Assembly: GCA_902776985.1 (NCBI GenBank)
Contig: CACYSD010000027.1
Coordinates: 1-64,000 of the forward strand
Source of the DNA: UBA3839 sp902776985
GTDB lineage: Bacteria > Bacteroidota > Bacteroidia > Bacteroidales > Bacteroidaceae
Length of the DNA: 64,000 bases
Direction of reading: 5' to 3'
Shown: one piece after another, positions 7,650-17,314 of the stretch
How positions within the stretch are numbered: the first letter of the stretch is position 1
How the letters are laid out: every line of letters starts with the position of its first letter
Program-made: the position numbers and the translations under genes
The notes under the pieces: generated by a model
Databases searched by the model: none
The model's input: the letters and a program-made list of their open reading frames with translations, nothing else
Told to the model about the DNA's origin: nothing

Positions 7650-10600
7650 ATGAAAACCTACAAATTGATAAACAACATTACAGGTTGGTTTATCTTTCTC
7701 GTTGCGGCTCTGACATACTGGTCAACAGTTGAGCCGACAGCAAGTTTCTGGGACTGTCCCGAGTTTATTTCCACCGCATCAAAACTGGAGGTAGGTCACC
7801 CTCCTGGCGCACCTTTCTTCATGCTTTTCGGTAATTTCTTCTCACAATTCGCAAGCGACCCAAGCGAGGTGGCAATCATGGTTAACCGCATGTCGGCTCT
7901 TCTGTCGGCAGGATGCATCCTGCTCCTTTTCTGGAGTGTAACCCACCTTGCCCGCAAGCTCCTGGTAAAGGACGGTGAGACGGAAATCGGTATCGGCAAG
8001 ACCATTGCAATCATGGCAAGCGGTATCGCCGGCGCATTGATTTACACATGGAGCGACACCTTCTGGTTCAGTGCTGTAGAAGGTGAAGTATATGCATTCT
8101 CCAGCTTCTTCACAGCCTTGGTTTTCTGGCTCATACTCAAGTGGGAGGACCATGCAGACGAACCACAGAGCGACCGCTGGCTGATTCTTATTGCCTACCT
8201 TACAGGCTTGAGCATCGGTGTTCACCTGCTCAACCTCCTTTGCATTCCTGCCATCGTTCTGGTATTCTACTTCAAGAAGAGCAAGAACCCTACATTCAAA
8301 GGCTCATTCGGTGTGCTCGCACTGAGTATGGTAATCGTGGCAGCCGTGCTTTACGGAGTTGTGCCTGGAATCCTGAAAGTGGCAGGATGGTTTGAACTGC
8401 TGTTTGTCAACGACCTGCACATGCCGTTCAACACAGGTCTTTACATCTACCTCGTGTTGCTTATCGGTACATTGATTGCGGCATTGGTTTTCACACACAA
8501 GGGCAAGAACCGTCCGGCAATGATTGGACTATTTATCGCCAGCACTATCCTCCTCGGCATTCCTTTCTACGGACACGGATGGAGCAGTGTGGTAATCGGC
8601 CTTCTGGTTGTGATGGGACTTGTAATCCTGCTGATTCGCTATAAGAACGTGTCTGCACGTCTTCTCAACACCACTGTGCTGTGTATGACACTGATGACAG
8701 TAGGTTATTCTTCATACGCAGTGATAGTTATCCGTTCCACTGCCAATCCACCGATGGATCAGAACTCTCCAGAGGATGTATTCACCCTCGGCGAGTACCT
8801 CGGTCGTGAACAGTATGGCGACCGTCCACTGTTCTGGGGTCCGACATGGGAATCTCAGCCAGAAATCGTGAAGAACGCAAAAGGCGAACTCGTTTATCAC
8901 ATGGAGGACACCGATCCCATATACCAGCGCAAGGAGAAACATTCTGCCGACGAACCTGACGAATACGAAATCGTAGGATACAAGAAAGACTATGTATATC
9001 CTGACAACCAGTGCCAGCTGTTCCCACGTATCTACAGCTCCAGCAACAACCATCCTGCCGAATACGAGAAATGGCTGGGTAAGGTGAATCGCAAGGAGGT
9101 GCAGATGGAAGTGCCTGGATACCCAAGCGAAACCGTCAAGATACCGTCTTGGGGCGACAACATGAAGTTTTTCTTCACATATCAAATCGGATTCATGTAC
9201 CTGCGCTACTTCATGTGGAACTTTGCAGGACGTCAGAACGACATACAGTCACAATCAGGCGAAGTTGAACACGGAAACTGGATAACAGGTTTCTCGGCAA
9301 TCGACGACGCTATGCTCGGAGATCAAGAAGCCCTGCCCGACGACCTGAAAGACAACAAGGGACACAACGTGTTCTACTGTCTACCTTTGATTCTGGGTAT
9401 TATCGGACTCTTGTGGCAATCCGCTCAGGGACGTCGCGGAATCGAGCAGTTCTGGGTGGTATTCTTCCTCTTCTTCATGACAGGTCTCGCCATTGTGCTG
9501 TACCTGAACCAGACACCTCGCCAGCCTCGTGAACGAGACTACGCATACGTAGGTTCTTTCTATGCCTATGCTATATGGTGCGGTCTGGGCATACTGGCTA
9601 TTTTCCGCGGGTTTACAGCCTTGCTGAAGAACAAACTGGCCGAGCGCAAGGCAATGATAGCCGCAGCAGTTATCGCCTGCATCCCTGCCGTAGCCGTTCC
9701 TCTCCAGATGGTAAGTCAGACATGGGACGACCACGACCGCAGCGACCGCTATATGTGCCGTGACTTCGGACTTAACTACCTTGAAACCGTACCTCAGGAC
9801 GGAGTAATCTTCACCAATGGTGACAACGACACCTTCCCTCTCTGGTACAACGAGGATACCGAAGGCAACCGAACCGATGTGAGAGTCTGCAACCTGTCGT
9901 ACCTGCAGACCGACTGGTACATCGACCAGATGCGTCGTCCTGCATTCTCAGGCGAAGGAGCATCATCGCCTCTGCCTATCTCATGGAAGCGTTACGAATA
10001 CACCACAGGAAACCACGAAAGCACTCAGGTCAACCCTGTTGTGTTCCGTACCCGCGACTACGATGGTAATGAGACATACGCAACCGTCAAGGATCTTGTC
10101 ATGGCAGTTTATGAAAGCTATCCTGATGAAGCCCATAAGCTTTGGGGCGATGAGCCGTTTGAACTGAACAACGCCATCGACCGCTTCGTTCTCGGCCACT
10201 GGGGTGCTGACCTGAAACAGATGCCGGAGGAAATACAGGGTGCTTTGAAACGCATACCAAACGGTTGTCTGCCTACCGACACTCTCTACCTGAATGTTGA
10301 CAAGGACGCAGTAAGGAAGTCGGGTATGAAGATTTTCAACGACTCCATCCCCGACCGCATGTACATCAGCCTGGCAGGACGTTCAGTGATTATCAAGAAC
10401 TTCCTCATGATGCTGGAGATGATTGGCCGCAGTAATTTCTCCCGTCCGCTTTACATGTCCACAACTGTGGGTGCAGACAATTACGGAGAACTCTACAAGC
10501 ACTTCATCCAGGAGGGTATGGCTTGGCGCATCACGCCATACACCTTCGCTGACAACCGCATACAGAACACTGTGGTTGATACCGACAAGATGTATGACAA

Positions 10601-11150
10601 CATGATGAACAAGTACCGCTACGGCAACTTGAAGCAGCCGGGACTGTATCTCGACGAAACCGTAATGCGTATGTGCCAGACCCACCGCAAGTGGTTCTCC
10701 GTCCTTGTCGATGCCCTTCTCCAGGAAGGAAAGACACAAAAGGCGCTGAAGGTTCTTGAGAAATGCGAAAAAGAAATCCCAAGCTACAACGTACCTCACG
10801 ATGTAGGCAGCGGTTCGCTCAACATGGCCGAAGCATACATCCACTGCGGCAGAACTGACAAGGCTTTGCCAATCATCAAGTCGCTTGAGACTCAGTTCCT
10901 CCAGTATGCTAATTACTACATGGCTCAGAACGATATCCGATTCCGCAACTCATACTACCAGTGTGACCAGTACATCCGTCTGCTCGGTGCTCTTTGCAAC
11001 ACCTACGACCAGATGGCAGAGAAGTCAGCCAACGCCAAGGATAAGGAAAAGTGGGCAGCATATTCAGAAGGCCTTATGAACAGGGCTAATATGCTTTTCC
11101 GCACATTCCTCACCCGTTGCGACGCTCTGGGAATCAACATCGAATATTGA
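7650..11150 (+). CDS. DUF2723 / GT117 integral membrane glycosyltransferase-like protein
   Basis: 1166 residues. The N-terminal half has about ten to twelve transmembrane segments of GT-C type. The DUF2723 signature is near the start (residues about 30-60: SFWDCPEFISTASKLEVGHPPGAPFF), with the acidic residues of the first periplasmic loop expected for a GT-C catalytic site. A large soluble region, probably extracytoplasmic, follows, and the last about 150 residues have TPR-like helical pairs (LLQEGKTQKALKVLEKCEKE, NMAEAYIHCGRTDKALPI). It is predicted to transfer a sugar from a lipid donor to proteins or glycans at the membrane; donor and acceptor are unknown. It is followed by a deacetylase and queG. 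Confidence 0.9.
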   Translation: MKTYKLINNITGWFIFLVAALTYWSTVEPTASFWDCPEFISTASKLEVGHPPGAPFFMLFGNFFSQFASDPSEVAIMVNRMSALLSAGCILLLFWSVTHLARKLLVKDGETEIGIGKTIAIMASGIAGALIYTWSDTFWFSAVEGEVYAFSSFFTALVFWLILKWEDHADEPQSDRWLILIAYLTGLSIGVHLLNLLCIPAIVLVFYFKKSKNPTFKGSFGVLALSMVIVAAVLYGVVPGILKVAGWFELLFVNDLHMPFNTGLYIYLVLLIGTLIAALVFTHKGKNRPAMIGLFIASTILLGIPFYGHGWSSVVIGLLVVMGLVILLIRYKNVSARLLNTTVLCMTLMTVGYSSYAVIVIRSTANPPMDQNSPEDVFTLGEYLGREQYGDRPLFWGPTWESQPEIVKNAKGELVYHMEDTDPIYQRKEKHSADEPDEYEIVGYKKDYVYPDNQCQLFPRIYSSSNNHPAEYEKWLGKVNRKEVQMEVPGYPSETVKIPSWGDNMKFFFTYQIGFMYLRYFMWNFAGRQNDIQSQSGEVEHGNWITGFSAIDDAMLGDQEALPDDLKDNKGHNVFYCLPLILGIIGLLWQSAQGRRGIEQFWVVFFLFFMTGLAIVLYLNQTPRQPRERDYAYVGSFYAYAIWCGLGILAIFRGFTALLKNKLAERKAMIAAAVIACIPAVAVPLQMVSQTWDDHDRSDRYMCRDFGLNYLETVPQDGVIFTNGDNDTFPLWYNEDTEGNRTDVRVCNLSYLQTDWYIDQMRRPAFSGEGASSPLPISWKRYEYTTGNHESTQVNPVVFRTRDYDGNETYATVKDLVMAVYESYPDEAHKLWGDEPFELNNAIDRFVLGHWGADLKQMPEEIQGALKRIPNGCLPTDTLYLNVDKDAVRKSGMKIFNDSIPDRMYISLAGRSVIIKNFLMMLEMIGRSNFSRPLYMSTTVGADNYGELYKHFIQEGMAWRITPYTFADNRIQNTVVDTDKMYDNMMNKYRYGNLKQPGLYLDETVMRMCQTHRKWFSVLVDALLQEGKTQKALKVLEKCEKEIPSYNVPHDVGSGSLNMAEAYIHCGRTDKALPIIKSLETQFLQYANYYMAQNDIRFRNSYYQCDQYIRLLGALCNTYDQMAEKSANAKDKEKWAAYSEGLMNRANMLFRTFLTRCDALGINIEY

Positions 11151-11180
11151 TCTTTGGAGTTAAGAAGTTAAGACGATAGA

Positions 11181-11220
11181 ACTCAAAAACTTAAGAACTC
11201 AAGAACTTAAGAACTCAATC
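11181..11220. repeat. Octamer tandem tract (ACTYAARA)n
   Basis: Five 8-bp units (ACTCAAAA, ACTTAAGA, ACTCAAGA, ACTTAAGA, ACTCAATC) run straight into the 117-bp repeat at 11217. Confidence 0.85.
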
Positions 11221-11333
11221 ATCGTGCGATACCAAATATAATAAATAATCAAAAGAGCACGCATGCTGACGCAAGAATGAAGAAATTCAATCCAGATTGA
11301 GGTTTGGGACACAAAATCTTCGCAAAATTTATC
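11217..11333. repeat. 117-bp dispersed repeat, copy B
   Basis: Identical to 3425-3541 except for one base (CAAAT versus CTAAT) by eye. A short octamer tract (11337-11356) follows, then the deacetylase start at 11359. Confidence 0.85.
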
Positions 11334-11358
11334 AGAACTTAAAAACTCAAAAACTAAT

Positions 11359-12000
11359 ATGTTAATCGAGCAGCCCAGTAAATGGTTACGTTGGATCTAT
11401 CCAAGCGCTATATGGCGTATGGACAGGAACGAACGGGCTGTTTACGTAACCTTCGACGACGGCCCCATACCAGAGGCGACGCCGTGGATTCTTGACACGC
11501 TCGATAAATATGGTGTGAAGGCTACATTCTTTATGGTTGGTGACAACGTGGTGAAGCATCCTGAGCTTTATGAGGATATTATCCACCGTGGGCACAGCAT
11601 TGGCAATCACACGCACAACCACATACGCTTCACCAGCACCACGCCAGGCAAGTACCTGAACAATGTGCGTCTGGCTGCACAGGTCATCCACTCCAACTTG
11701 TTCCGTCCGCCACATGGATGGATGTGGAACCAGCAGTATATCCGCCTGCGTCACCGCTTCACCATCGTGATGTGGGACCTCGTAACGCGCGACTACTCCA
11801 AATGGATGACCGCAGAGGATGTCTATAACAATGTGAAGCGCTATGCCCGCAACGGTTCAATCATCACATTCCATGATTCAATCAAGAGCATTGACAAACT
11901 TCGTATAGCCTTGCCGAAATGTATAGAATGGCTGTTGAAGGAAGGCTACGAGTTCAAGATTTTCGATGAAAACATGCCGTGGAACCGACATTTAAAATAA
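11359..12000 (+). CDS. Polysaccharide deacetylase (NodB homology)
   Basis: 213 residues covering one NodB/CE4 domain. Motif 1 is TFDDGP (residues 31-36, metal and catalytic Asp), motif 2 is HSIGNHTHNH (79-88, metal His pair) and motif 3 is RPPHG. It should remove acetyl groups from N-acetylated sugars of peptidoglycan or another glycan. There is no signal peptide, so it is either cytoplasmic or exported in an unusual way. It starts right after an octamer tract, and its 3' end overlaps the GTG start of queG by 22 bp, suggesting coupled translation. Confidence 0.92.
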   Translation: MLIEQPSKWLRWIYPSAIWRMDRNERAVYVTFDDGPIPEATPWILDTLDKYGVKATFFMVGDNVVKHPELYEDIIHRGHSIGNHTHNHIRFTSTTPGKYLNNVRLAAQVIHSNLFRPPHGWMWNQQYIRLRHRFTIVMWDLVTRDYSKWMTAEDVYNNVKRYARNGSIITFHDSIKSIDKLRIALPKCIEWLLKEGYEFKIFDENMPWNRHLK

Positions 12001-12938
12001 ACGACCTGAAGAATGCTGCCACTGCCGCGGGTTTTGTAGCCTGCGGAGTAGCCAAGGCAGACGCTGTGGACGAGCACCATGCCAGTGCGCTGCACAACTG
12101 GACGGATTCCGGGATGTACGGCACTATGGAATACATGGTGAATAATGCCGACAAACGTCTTGACCCCCGTCTGTTGCTTGAAGGTGCAAAGAGTGTCATT
12201 GCAGTAGCCATGAACTACTACCCTCAACGCCTTCTCGATGATTCCCAACTGCAGTTTTCCTATTATGCCTACGGACAGGACTACCATGAAGTGGTGCGTG
12301 GACGGCTTCGCCAACTTGTCCGCATGATGTGTGACGGAAGCGACATTCAGACAAAGGAAGATATTGACCGTCATTTCAAGATTTGCTGCGACACAGTGCC
12401 TATGCTCGAACGCTACTGGGCAAAGCAGGCTGGTTTGGGATGGACAGGCAAGAACTGCAATCTCATCATCCCCAACATAGGCAGCTATGTCTTTCTTGGC
12501 TCAATAATCACAAGTCTGGAATTCGACTCCTATGACAGCCCCGTAAAGGAACAGTGCGGGCAATGTACACAATGTCTGCAAGCCTGTCCCACAAAGGCTT
12601 TGCGCTCACCTCACTCCATTGACGCACGACGTTGCCTCTCCTATCTGACCATAGAACACCGAGGTCCTATTCCAGAGGAGTTCCACAATGCTCTCGGTAC
12701 GTGCATCTACGGCTGCGACCGCTGCCAGAAAGCATGTCCTTATAACCGAAACGTAAGACCTACAGATGTGGAAGAGCTGGCAGCCAGTGAAGACTTCCTT
12801 TCTATGACGAAGGACGACTGGGCACAACTGACAGAGGAAGAATTCCGCCGTCTGTTCCGTCATTCCGCTGTAAAACGCACCAAATTTGAAGGTCTTAGCC
12901 GCAATATTGAAATAGTTTTGAATAATATTTCACGTTAA
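11979..12938 (+). CDS. queG: Epoxyqueuosine reductase
   Basis: 319 residues from a GTG start inside the 3' end of the deacetylase gene. This start gives the family-typical opening (LKNAATAAGFVACGVAKAD). Two 4Fe-4S motifs are clear: CGQCTQCLQACP and CIYGCDRCQKACP. MNYYPQ and the cobalamin-binding-type N-terminal domain fit QueG. It catalyses the last step of queuosine synthesis in tRNA, reducing epoxyqueuosine with a corrinoid cofactor. No other queuosine genes lie in the window. Its link to the deacetylase is positional. Confidence 0.95.
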   Translation: MEPTFKINDLKNAATAAGFVACGVAKADAVDEHHASALHNWTDSGMYGTMEYMVNNADKRLDPRLLLEGAKSVIAVAMNYYPQRLLDDSQLQFSYYAYGQDYHEVVRGRLRQLVRMMCDGSDIQTKEDIDRHFKICCDTVPMLERYWAKQAGLGWTGKNCNLIIPNIGSYVFLGSIITSLEFDSYDSPVKEQCGQCTQCLQACPTKALRSPHSIDARRCLSYLTIEHRGPIPEEFHNALGTCIYGCDRCQKACPYNRNVRPTDVEELAASEDFLSMTKDDWAQLTEEEFRRLFRHSAVKRTKFEGLSRNIEIVLNNISR

Positions 12939-12965
12939 ATTGCAGCCTAAAAGAAAAATTTTGTC

Positions 12966-12973
12966 TATCTTTG
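12966..12973 (+). promoter_or_regulatory. -7 box TATCTTTG
   Basis: TAnnTTTG element between queG and the SDR gene, 64 bp before its ATG. Confidence 0.65.
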
Positions 12974-13036
12974 CCAAGTTAGAAAATATTAAAACATACA
13001 TAAACTACATTACACAACTAAATCAACTCCACTATT

Positions 13037-13840
13037 ATGGCAAATCCATTCTCTCTCGAAGGAAAAAATGCTTGGATTACCGGTGCTTCCTACGGTATCG
13101 GATTCAACATTGCAAAGGCTTTTGTAGCTGCAGGCATCAAGAACATCATCTTCAACGACATCAACGAAGCTGCCCTGGAGCGCGGACTCAACAACTATAA
13201 GGAAGCTGGCATCAAGAACGTTCACGGCTACGTTTGCGACGTAACCAACGAAGATCAGGTGAAGGAACTCGTTGAGAAGATCCACGCTGAAGTAGGTCAG
13301 ATCGACATCCTCGTAAACAACGCAGGTATTATTAAGCGTATTCCAATGCACGAAATGAAGCGTGCTGAATTCCAGCAGGTTATTGACGTCGACCTCGTTG
13401 GTCCGTTCATCTGTTCAAGTGCAGTTATCCCCGAAATGATGGAACGTCGTGCAGGCAAGATTATTAACATCTGCTCGATGATGTCTGAGCTCGGTCGCGA
13501 AACCGTAAGTGCTTACGCTGCTGCCAAGGGTGGTCTGAAGATGCTCACACGTAATATCTGCTCTGAGTACGGTGAATACAACATCCAGTGCAACGGTATC
13601 GGTCCTGGTTACATCGCTACTCCTCAGACAGCTCCGCTTCGTGAACGTCAGGCTGACGGCTCCCGTCATCCGTTCGACTCTTTCATCTGCGCTAAGACTC
13701 CAGCCGGACGCTGGCTCGAACCAGAAGAACTCGGTGGTCCTGCTGTGTTCCTCGCATCATCAGCTTCAGATGCTGTAAACGGACACGTGCTCTATGTTGA
13801 CGGAGGTATCCTCGCATATATCGGCAAACAGCCACAATAA
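13037..13840 (+). CDS. SDR-family gluconate 5-dehydrogenase-like oxidoreductase
   Basis: 267 residues, classical SDR length. The nucleotide-binding motif TGASYGIG is at about residues 15-22, NNAG is at about 94, and the catalytic YAAAK follows a Ser-containing strand (INICSM). The C-terminus has HVLYVDGGILAYIGKQP. The overall sequence resembles gluconate 5-dehydrogenase / 2-deoxy-D-gluconate 3-dehydrogenase (KduD-like) proteins of Bacteroidales, which interconvert ketogluconates in hexuronate catabolism. No kduI or uronate genes adjoin it, so the substrate is uncertain. It has its own promoter box and a terminator hairpin, so it is monocistronic. Confidence 0.88.
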   Translation: MANPFSLEGKNAWITGASYGIGFNIAKAFVAAGIKNIIFNDINEAALERGLNNYKEAGIKNVHGYVCDVTNEDQVKELVEKIHAEVGQIDILVNNAGIIKRIPMHEMKRAEFQQVIDVDLVGPFICSSAVIPEMMERRAGKIINICSMMSELGRETVSAYAAAKGGLKMLTRNICSEYGEYNIQCNGIGPGYIATPQTAPLRERQADGSRHPFDSFICAKTPAGRWLEPEELGGPAVFLASSASDAVNGHVLYVDGGILAYIGKQPQ

Positions 13841-13877
13841 TCCGACATTCCAATCGCAAATAAGGAAGAATAACCAT

Positions 13878-13920
13878 AGAGTTGGCTCTGACATATTCGG
13901 TGCCAACTCTAATTTATTAA
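13878..13920 (+). terminator. Terminator hairpin after the SDR gene
   Basis: AGAGTTGGC (13878-13886) pairs perfectly with GCCAACTCT (13902-13910), followed by an A/T-rich tail. Confidence 0.75.
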
Positions 13921-14098
13921 AGTTCAATTTTCCAAAGTGGGCATAAGATACGAACGCCGCAAAGACGACGATGACAACAAAAATACAGCCGACCCTTGGC
14001 ATGTTTTCGGACTCGGTTTCGGAGCACCAATAAGCAGTAGCGAACCTCCTCGCATTTCACTCACCGGCAACGCCGGAGACACAGAGGTCACAATGCTT

Positions 14099-15094
14099 AT
14101 GGAAGACCCCGCCCCATCACTGTTGACCGAAGGTGCGACGACGGCAGACGTGAAGTACATGCGCCGTTGCATCGACCTGGCTCTATGCGGCAAGTATCAT
14201 GCAGCACCGAACCCAATTGTCGGAGCTGTGATTGTAGCTCCCGACGGACGCATTATCGGTGAGGGCTATCATGTGCGTTGCGGAGAAGGCCATGCAGAAG
14301 TCAACGCCTTTGCATCCGTGAAGCCAGAAGACGAGCATCTGCTCAGCGAATCAACGATTTACGTGAGTCTCGAACCCTGCGCCCACTACGGAAAGACCCC
14401 ACCATGTGCCGACCTCATTGTGAGAAAGCATATCAAACGATGCGTGGTGGGGTGTATAGACCCCTTCGCAAAAGTTCAGGGAAGAGGCATTGAAATACTG
14501 CGCACTGCCGGCATCAACGTTACAGTCGGTGTGCTTGAAAAGGAATGTCAGTGGCTTAACCGCAGGTTCTTCACCTACCATCAGAAGCATCGCCCTTACA
14601 TTACCCTGAAATGGGCTCAGACAGCCGATCAAGTCATCGGAGTTCGTGATGACAGGCTGCTTATCTCCAATTCTCACACTCAGATGCTTTGCCATAAACT
14701 CAGGTCTGAAAGCCAGGCAATTCTGGTGGGCAGAGGTACAGCCGAAGCTGACCAGCCGAGTCTCAATGTAAGATGCTGGAGCGGACCATCTCCCCGCATA
14801 TTTATACTCAGCCACGCCACAGGCACCATAGAAACACTTCTGCGCCAGATGTATGACGAAGGCATCCAAACCCTTCTCGTCGAAGGAGGAAGCACCACAC
14901 TTCAGAGTTTTATCGACCTTGGACTGTGGGACGAAGCACACGTGGAAACGTCTCCGAAGACCAGGCTGCAGCTCACTTCATCTACAGGGGAGATTGTGAA
15001 AGCTCCAATCCTGAACAATGCACTATTAATCAACAAGAAAACCGTCTGTGGGCATAAAATTGAGACCTACATCAACAAAAACAATCAAAAATAA
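14099..15094 (+). CDS. ribD: Riboflavin biosynthesis bifunctional deaminase/reductase
   Basis: 331 residues from the ATG at 14099 (an ATG at 14093 is equally possible). The frame is open upstream to a GTG at 13937, but that extension has no family resemblance and lies close to the terminator at 13878. The deaminase domain has the zinc motif HAEVNAF and PCAHYGKTPPC. The reductase domain follows (YITLKWAQTAD, LLVEGGSTTLQSF). It converts the GTP cyclohydrolase II product through deamination and side-chain reduction in riboflavin synthesis. No other rib genes adjoin it. It is the last gene before a new promoter at 15169. Confidence 0.93.
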   Translation: MEDPAPSLLTEGATTADVKYMRRCIDLALCGKYHAAPNPIVGAVIVAPDGRIIGEGYHVRCGEGHAEVNAFASVKPEDEHLLSESTIYVSLEPCAHYGKTPPCADLIVRKHIKRCVVGCIDPFAKVQGRGIEILRTAGINVTVGVLEKECQWLNRRFFTYHQKHRPYITLKWAQTADQVIGVRDDRLLISNSHTQMLCHKLRSESQAILVGRGTAEADQPSLNVRCWSGPSPRIFILSHATGTIETLLRQMYDEGIQTLLVEGGSTTLQSFIDLGLWDEAHVETSPKTRLQLTSSTGEIVKAPILNNALLINKKTVCGHKIETYINKNNQK

Positions 15095-15168
15095 CCTTAA
15101 AACCAGAAAAAATCATATAAAAATCATTAAAAGTGGCAATTCAAGTAGCATAGTGCAAAAAATGTTCG

Positions 15169-15176
15169 TAATTTTG
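15169..15176 (+). promoter_or_regulatory. -7 box TAATTTTG
   Basis: TAnnTTTG element 81 bp before the lipoprotein gene, probably serving the lipoprotein-porG-uppS-bamA run. Confidence 0.65.
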
Positions 15177-15256
15177 CAGAATATTCGGTAATTGTGGACG
15201 TATGTCCACTGTCTTGAACCGTCAAAACAAAAAAATTATCAACAGCAAAATTACAG

Positions 15257-16591
15257 ATGAGACATTTCCTCTGCACAATACTACTTGCAGCAGTAACTGC
15301 AATCACTATAACATCCTGCTTAAAGGACGATGATGTCAGCACAGCACCGCAATGCGCAATCACTTCATTCACCGTTGCCGACATCAAGACACAGCGAACC
15401 ACATCTTCCGACTCCACTTCATCAACCTATACGGCAACCATATCTGGCAGCGAAATCTATTTCAACATTGACCAGATAAACAACCGCATATACACTGTTG
15501 ACTCACTGCCTGAGTGGGTAAATATCTCACGTGTGGTTCCTACCGTGAAATACTCAGGCTATATTTTCGTAAGACTCGGAGGTGAGGGACTTTTCACCTC
15601 ATTCAACAGCGGAAAGGACTCCATCGACTTCACTCAGAAAGTGGAATTCCGTGTAGTGGCAACCGATGGAGAATCATACAAGACTTACACAGCGGTAATC
15701 AACAAGGCAGAAACCAATTCCGACACACTCATCTGGAATCAAGAAACTGGTTTCCCTGCACGCAATCCACATCGTACCGTAGCTATCGACAACACCATCT
15801 ACGTTTTCGAGCAAACAGAAGGTCAGCCTGTGGTTTACACTGCTGATGCCGCTGCTGAATCCACCACTTGGTCTGCAGCAACAGCTCTCAGCGGCAGCAC
15901 TGCCACGCTCGACTATTCACAAGTAACTCTTTTCCAGGGCAACCTTTACACCCTCTCTGCCGACGGTAACATCTATCGTGCAGCAGACGCTACAGGTGCC
16001 AATTGGGAAAAGGTAAGCGACCTCACATTCACACAATTGCTTGCTGCCGACAACAACTTCATTTACGCACTTGACGGCACAGGCATCATGCAGACAAGCG
16101 ACTTCAACACATGGACTCTGGCAGGCAAGAGCAACCTGCAGATGCTGCCACAGTCTCCTGTAAGCTGTGCTACATACTCACTGCGAACCAACGCTACCAT
16201 GCAGCACACCATCATGATGGGACTTAGCAGCAACAACGCAGACAACGCTGTTGTATGGTACAGAATCTCTTCGAAGGAAGAAAAGAGCGCCCAGCAGTTT
16301 AGCTACATAGCAATCACTAACGACAACTCCTACCCTATGCCCGCACTCAACAACCTCCAGATGGTACACTACGACGGTGCACTGCTTGCATGGGGAGAAC
16401 CATATAGCACACTTTACCGCTCCGAGGACAACGGTATCACTTGGCACGAAGTCACCAGCCGTATGCAGCTGCCGGAAGACCTCGCCTCTGAGACTACTCA
16501 ATACACCTCATCCGTAGTAGCTGCAGGTAAAATATGGATAATGAGCACTACAGGCACAGTGTGGAACGGTGAAATCCAAAACCAGAAATAA
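15257..16591 (+). CDS. DUF6242-like surface or periplasmic lipoprotein
   Basis: 444 residues. The signal sequence ends in ITSC with Cys21 as the lipidation site. An N-terminal domain (about residues 30-150) is followed by a propeller-like region with repeats such as NTIYVFEQTEGQP, GNLYTLSADGNIYRA and NFIYALDGTG. The composition resembles DUF6242 proteins of Bacteroidales; that family assignment is from memory of similar loci. It is 6 bp upstream of the porG-like gene and starts an envelope-biogenesis run, so a role in the outer membrane is likely, but no activity can be assigned. Confidence 0.8.
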   Translation: MRHFLCTILLAAVTAITITSCLKDDDVSTAPQCAITSFTVADIKTQRTTSSDSTSSTYTATISGSEIYFNIDQINNRIYTVDSLPEWVNISRVVPTVKYSGYIFVRLGGEGLFTSFNSGKDSIDFTQKVEFRVVATDGESYKTYTAVINKAETNSDTLIWNQETGFPARNPHRTVAIDNTIYVFEQTEGQPVVYTADAAAESTTWSAATALSGSTATLDYSQVTLFQGNLYTLSADGNIYRAADATGANWEKVSDLTFTQLLAADNNFIYALDGTGIMQTSDFNTWTLAGKSNLQMLPQSPVSCATYSLRTNATMQHTIMMGLSSNNADNAVVWYRISSKEEKSAQQFSYIAITNDNSYPMPALNNLQMVHYDGALLAWGEPYSTLYRSEDNGITWHEVTSRMQLPEDLASETTQYTSSVVAAGKIWIMSTTGTVWNGEIQNQK

Positions 16592-16597
16592 TCATCA

Positions 16598-17293
16598 ATG
16601 ACACTCCTTTCCTTCCATACTATCCACAGGCTGCGTAGAGCAACAGTCATGCTTCTGCTGCTGTTGAGCTGCACTTATTCCAGATCCCAGGAACTGGAAT
16701 ATGCCCTTGAGCTTGGAGCGATGGGGGGAACGAGTTTCTATCTGGGTGACGCCAACTACACTTCATTCTATAAGAACCAACATCTTGCTGGTGCCCTCTT
16801 TGCACGCTACAACCTCAATCCGAGAATGAGTCTGAAAGCAAATCTCGCCTACAGCAAAATCGGAGGAGATGCCACACTGCAAGAGAACAAATTTCCGTCT
16901 AACCCCGACACACAGTGGCAATTCAGCCATTCGCTGGTTGACTTCTCCTGTCAGTATGAGATTTCATTCTGGGGCTACGGAACAGGAACAGGATACAAGG
17001 GGCATAAGCGCCTCACACCTTATATTCAGCTCGGACTTGGAACCACGGTAGCCGGAGGCACATTCACCGCCAACCTGCCCATAGGATTCGGCATCAAGTA
17101 CAAATTCAAGCCAAGATGGAATGTCGGACTGGACTGGACCATGAGATTCACGTTCAGCGACAAGCTCGACAAGATATCCGATCCGTACTACATCCCGAGC
17201 GGAACACTTAAGAACAAAGACTCTTATTGTCTTACAATGCTGTATATTAGTTACGACCTGTGTCCTAAATACAGGAAGTGTAACAATGATTAA
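16598..17293 (+). CDS. porG: DUF6089 / PorG-like outer-membrane beta-barrel protein
   Basis: 231 residues. A signal sequence lies at about residues 12-30, followed by a small barrel with alternating strands (ALELGAMGGTSFYLGD, TPYIQLGLGTTVAGG, FKPRWNVGLDWTMRFTFSD). The family and the position directly before uppS and bamA match PorG, an outer-membrane component of the type IX secretion apparatus in Porphyromonas. This agrees with the T9SS-like C-terminal tail on the protein encoded at 444-2507. Assignment rests on family resemblance and gene order. Confidence 0.82.
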   Translation: MTLLSFHTIHRLRRATVMLLLLLSCTYSRSQELEYALELGAMGGTSFYLGDANYTSFYKNQHLAGALFARYNLNPRMSLKANLAYSKIGGDATLQENKFPSNPDTQWQFSHSLVDFSCQYEISFWGYGTGTGYKGHKRLTPYIQLGLGTTVAGGTFTANLPIGFGIKYKFKPRWNVGLDWTMRFTFSDKLDKISDPYYIPSGTLKNKDSYCLTMLYISYDLCPKYRKCNND

Positions 17294-17314
17294 CCATCAC
17301 AACTGCATCGGAAA

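Noticed and set aside
13937..14098. GTG start for ribD
   Set aside because: The extension has no similarity to RibD and lies close to a terminator; ATG 14093 or 14099 gives the normal N-terminus.
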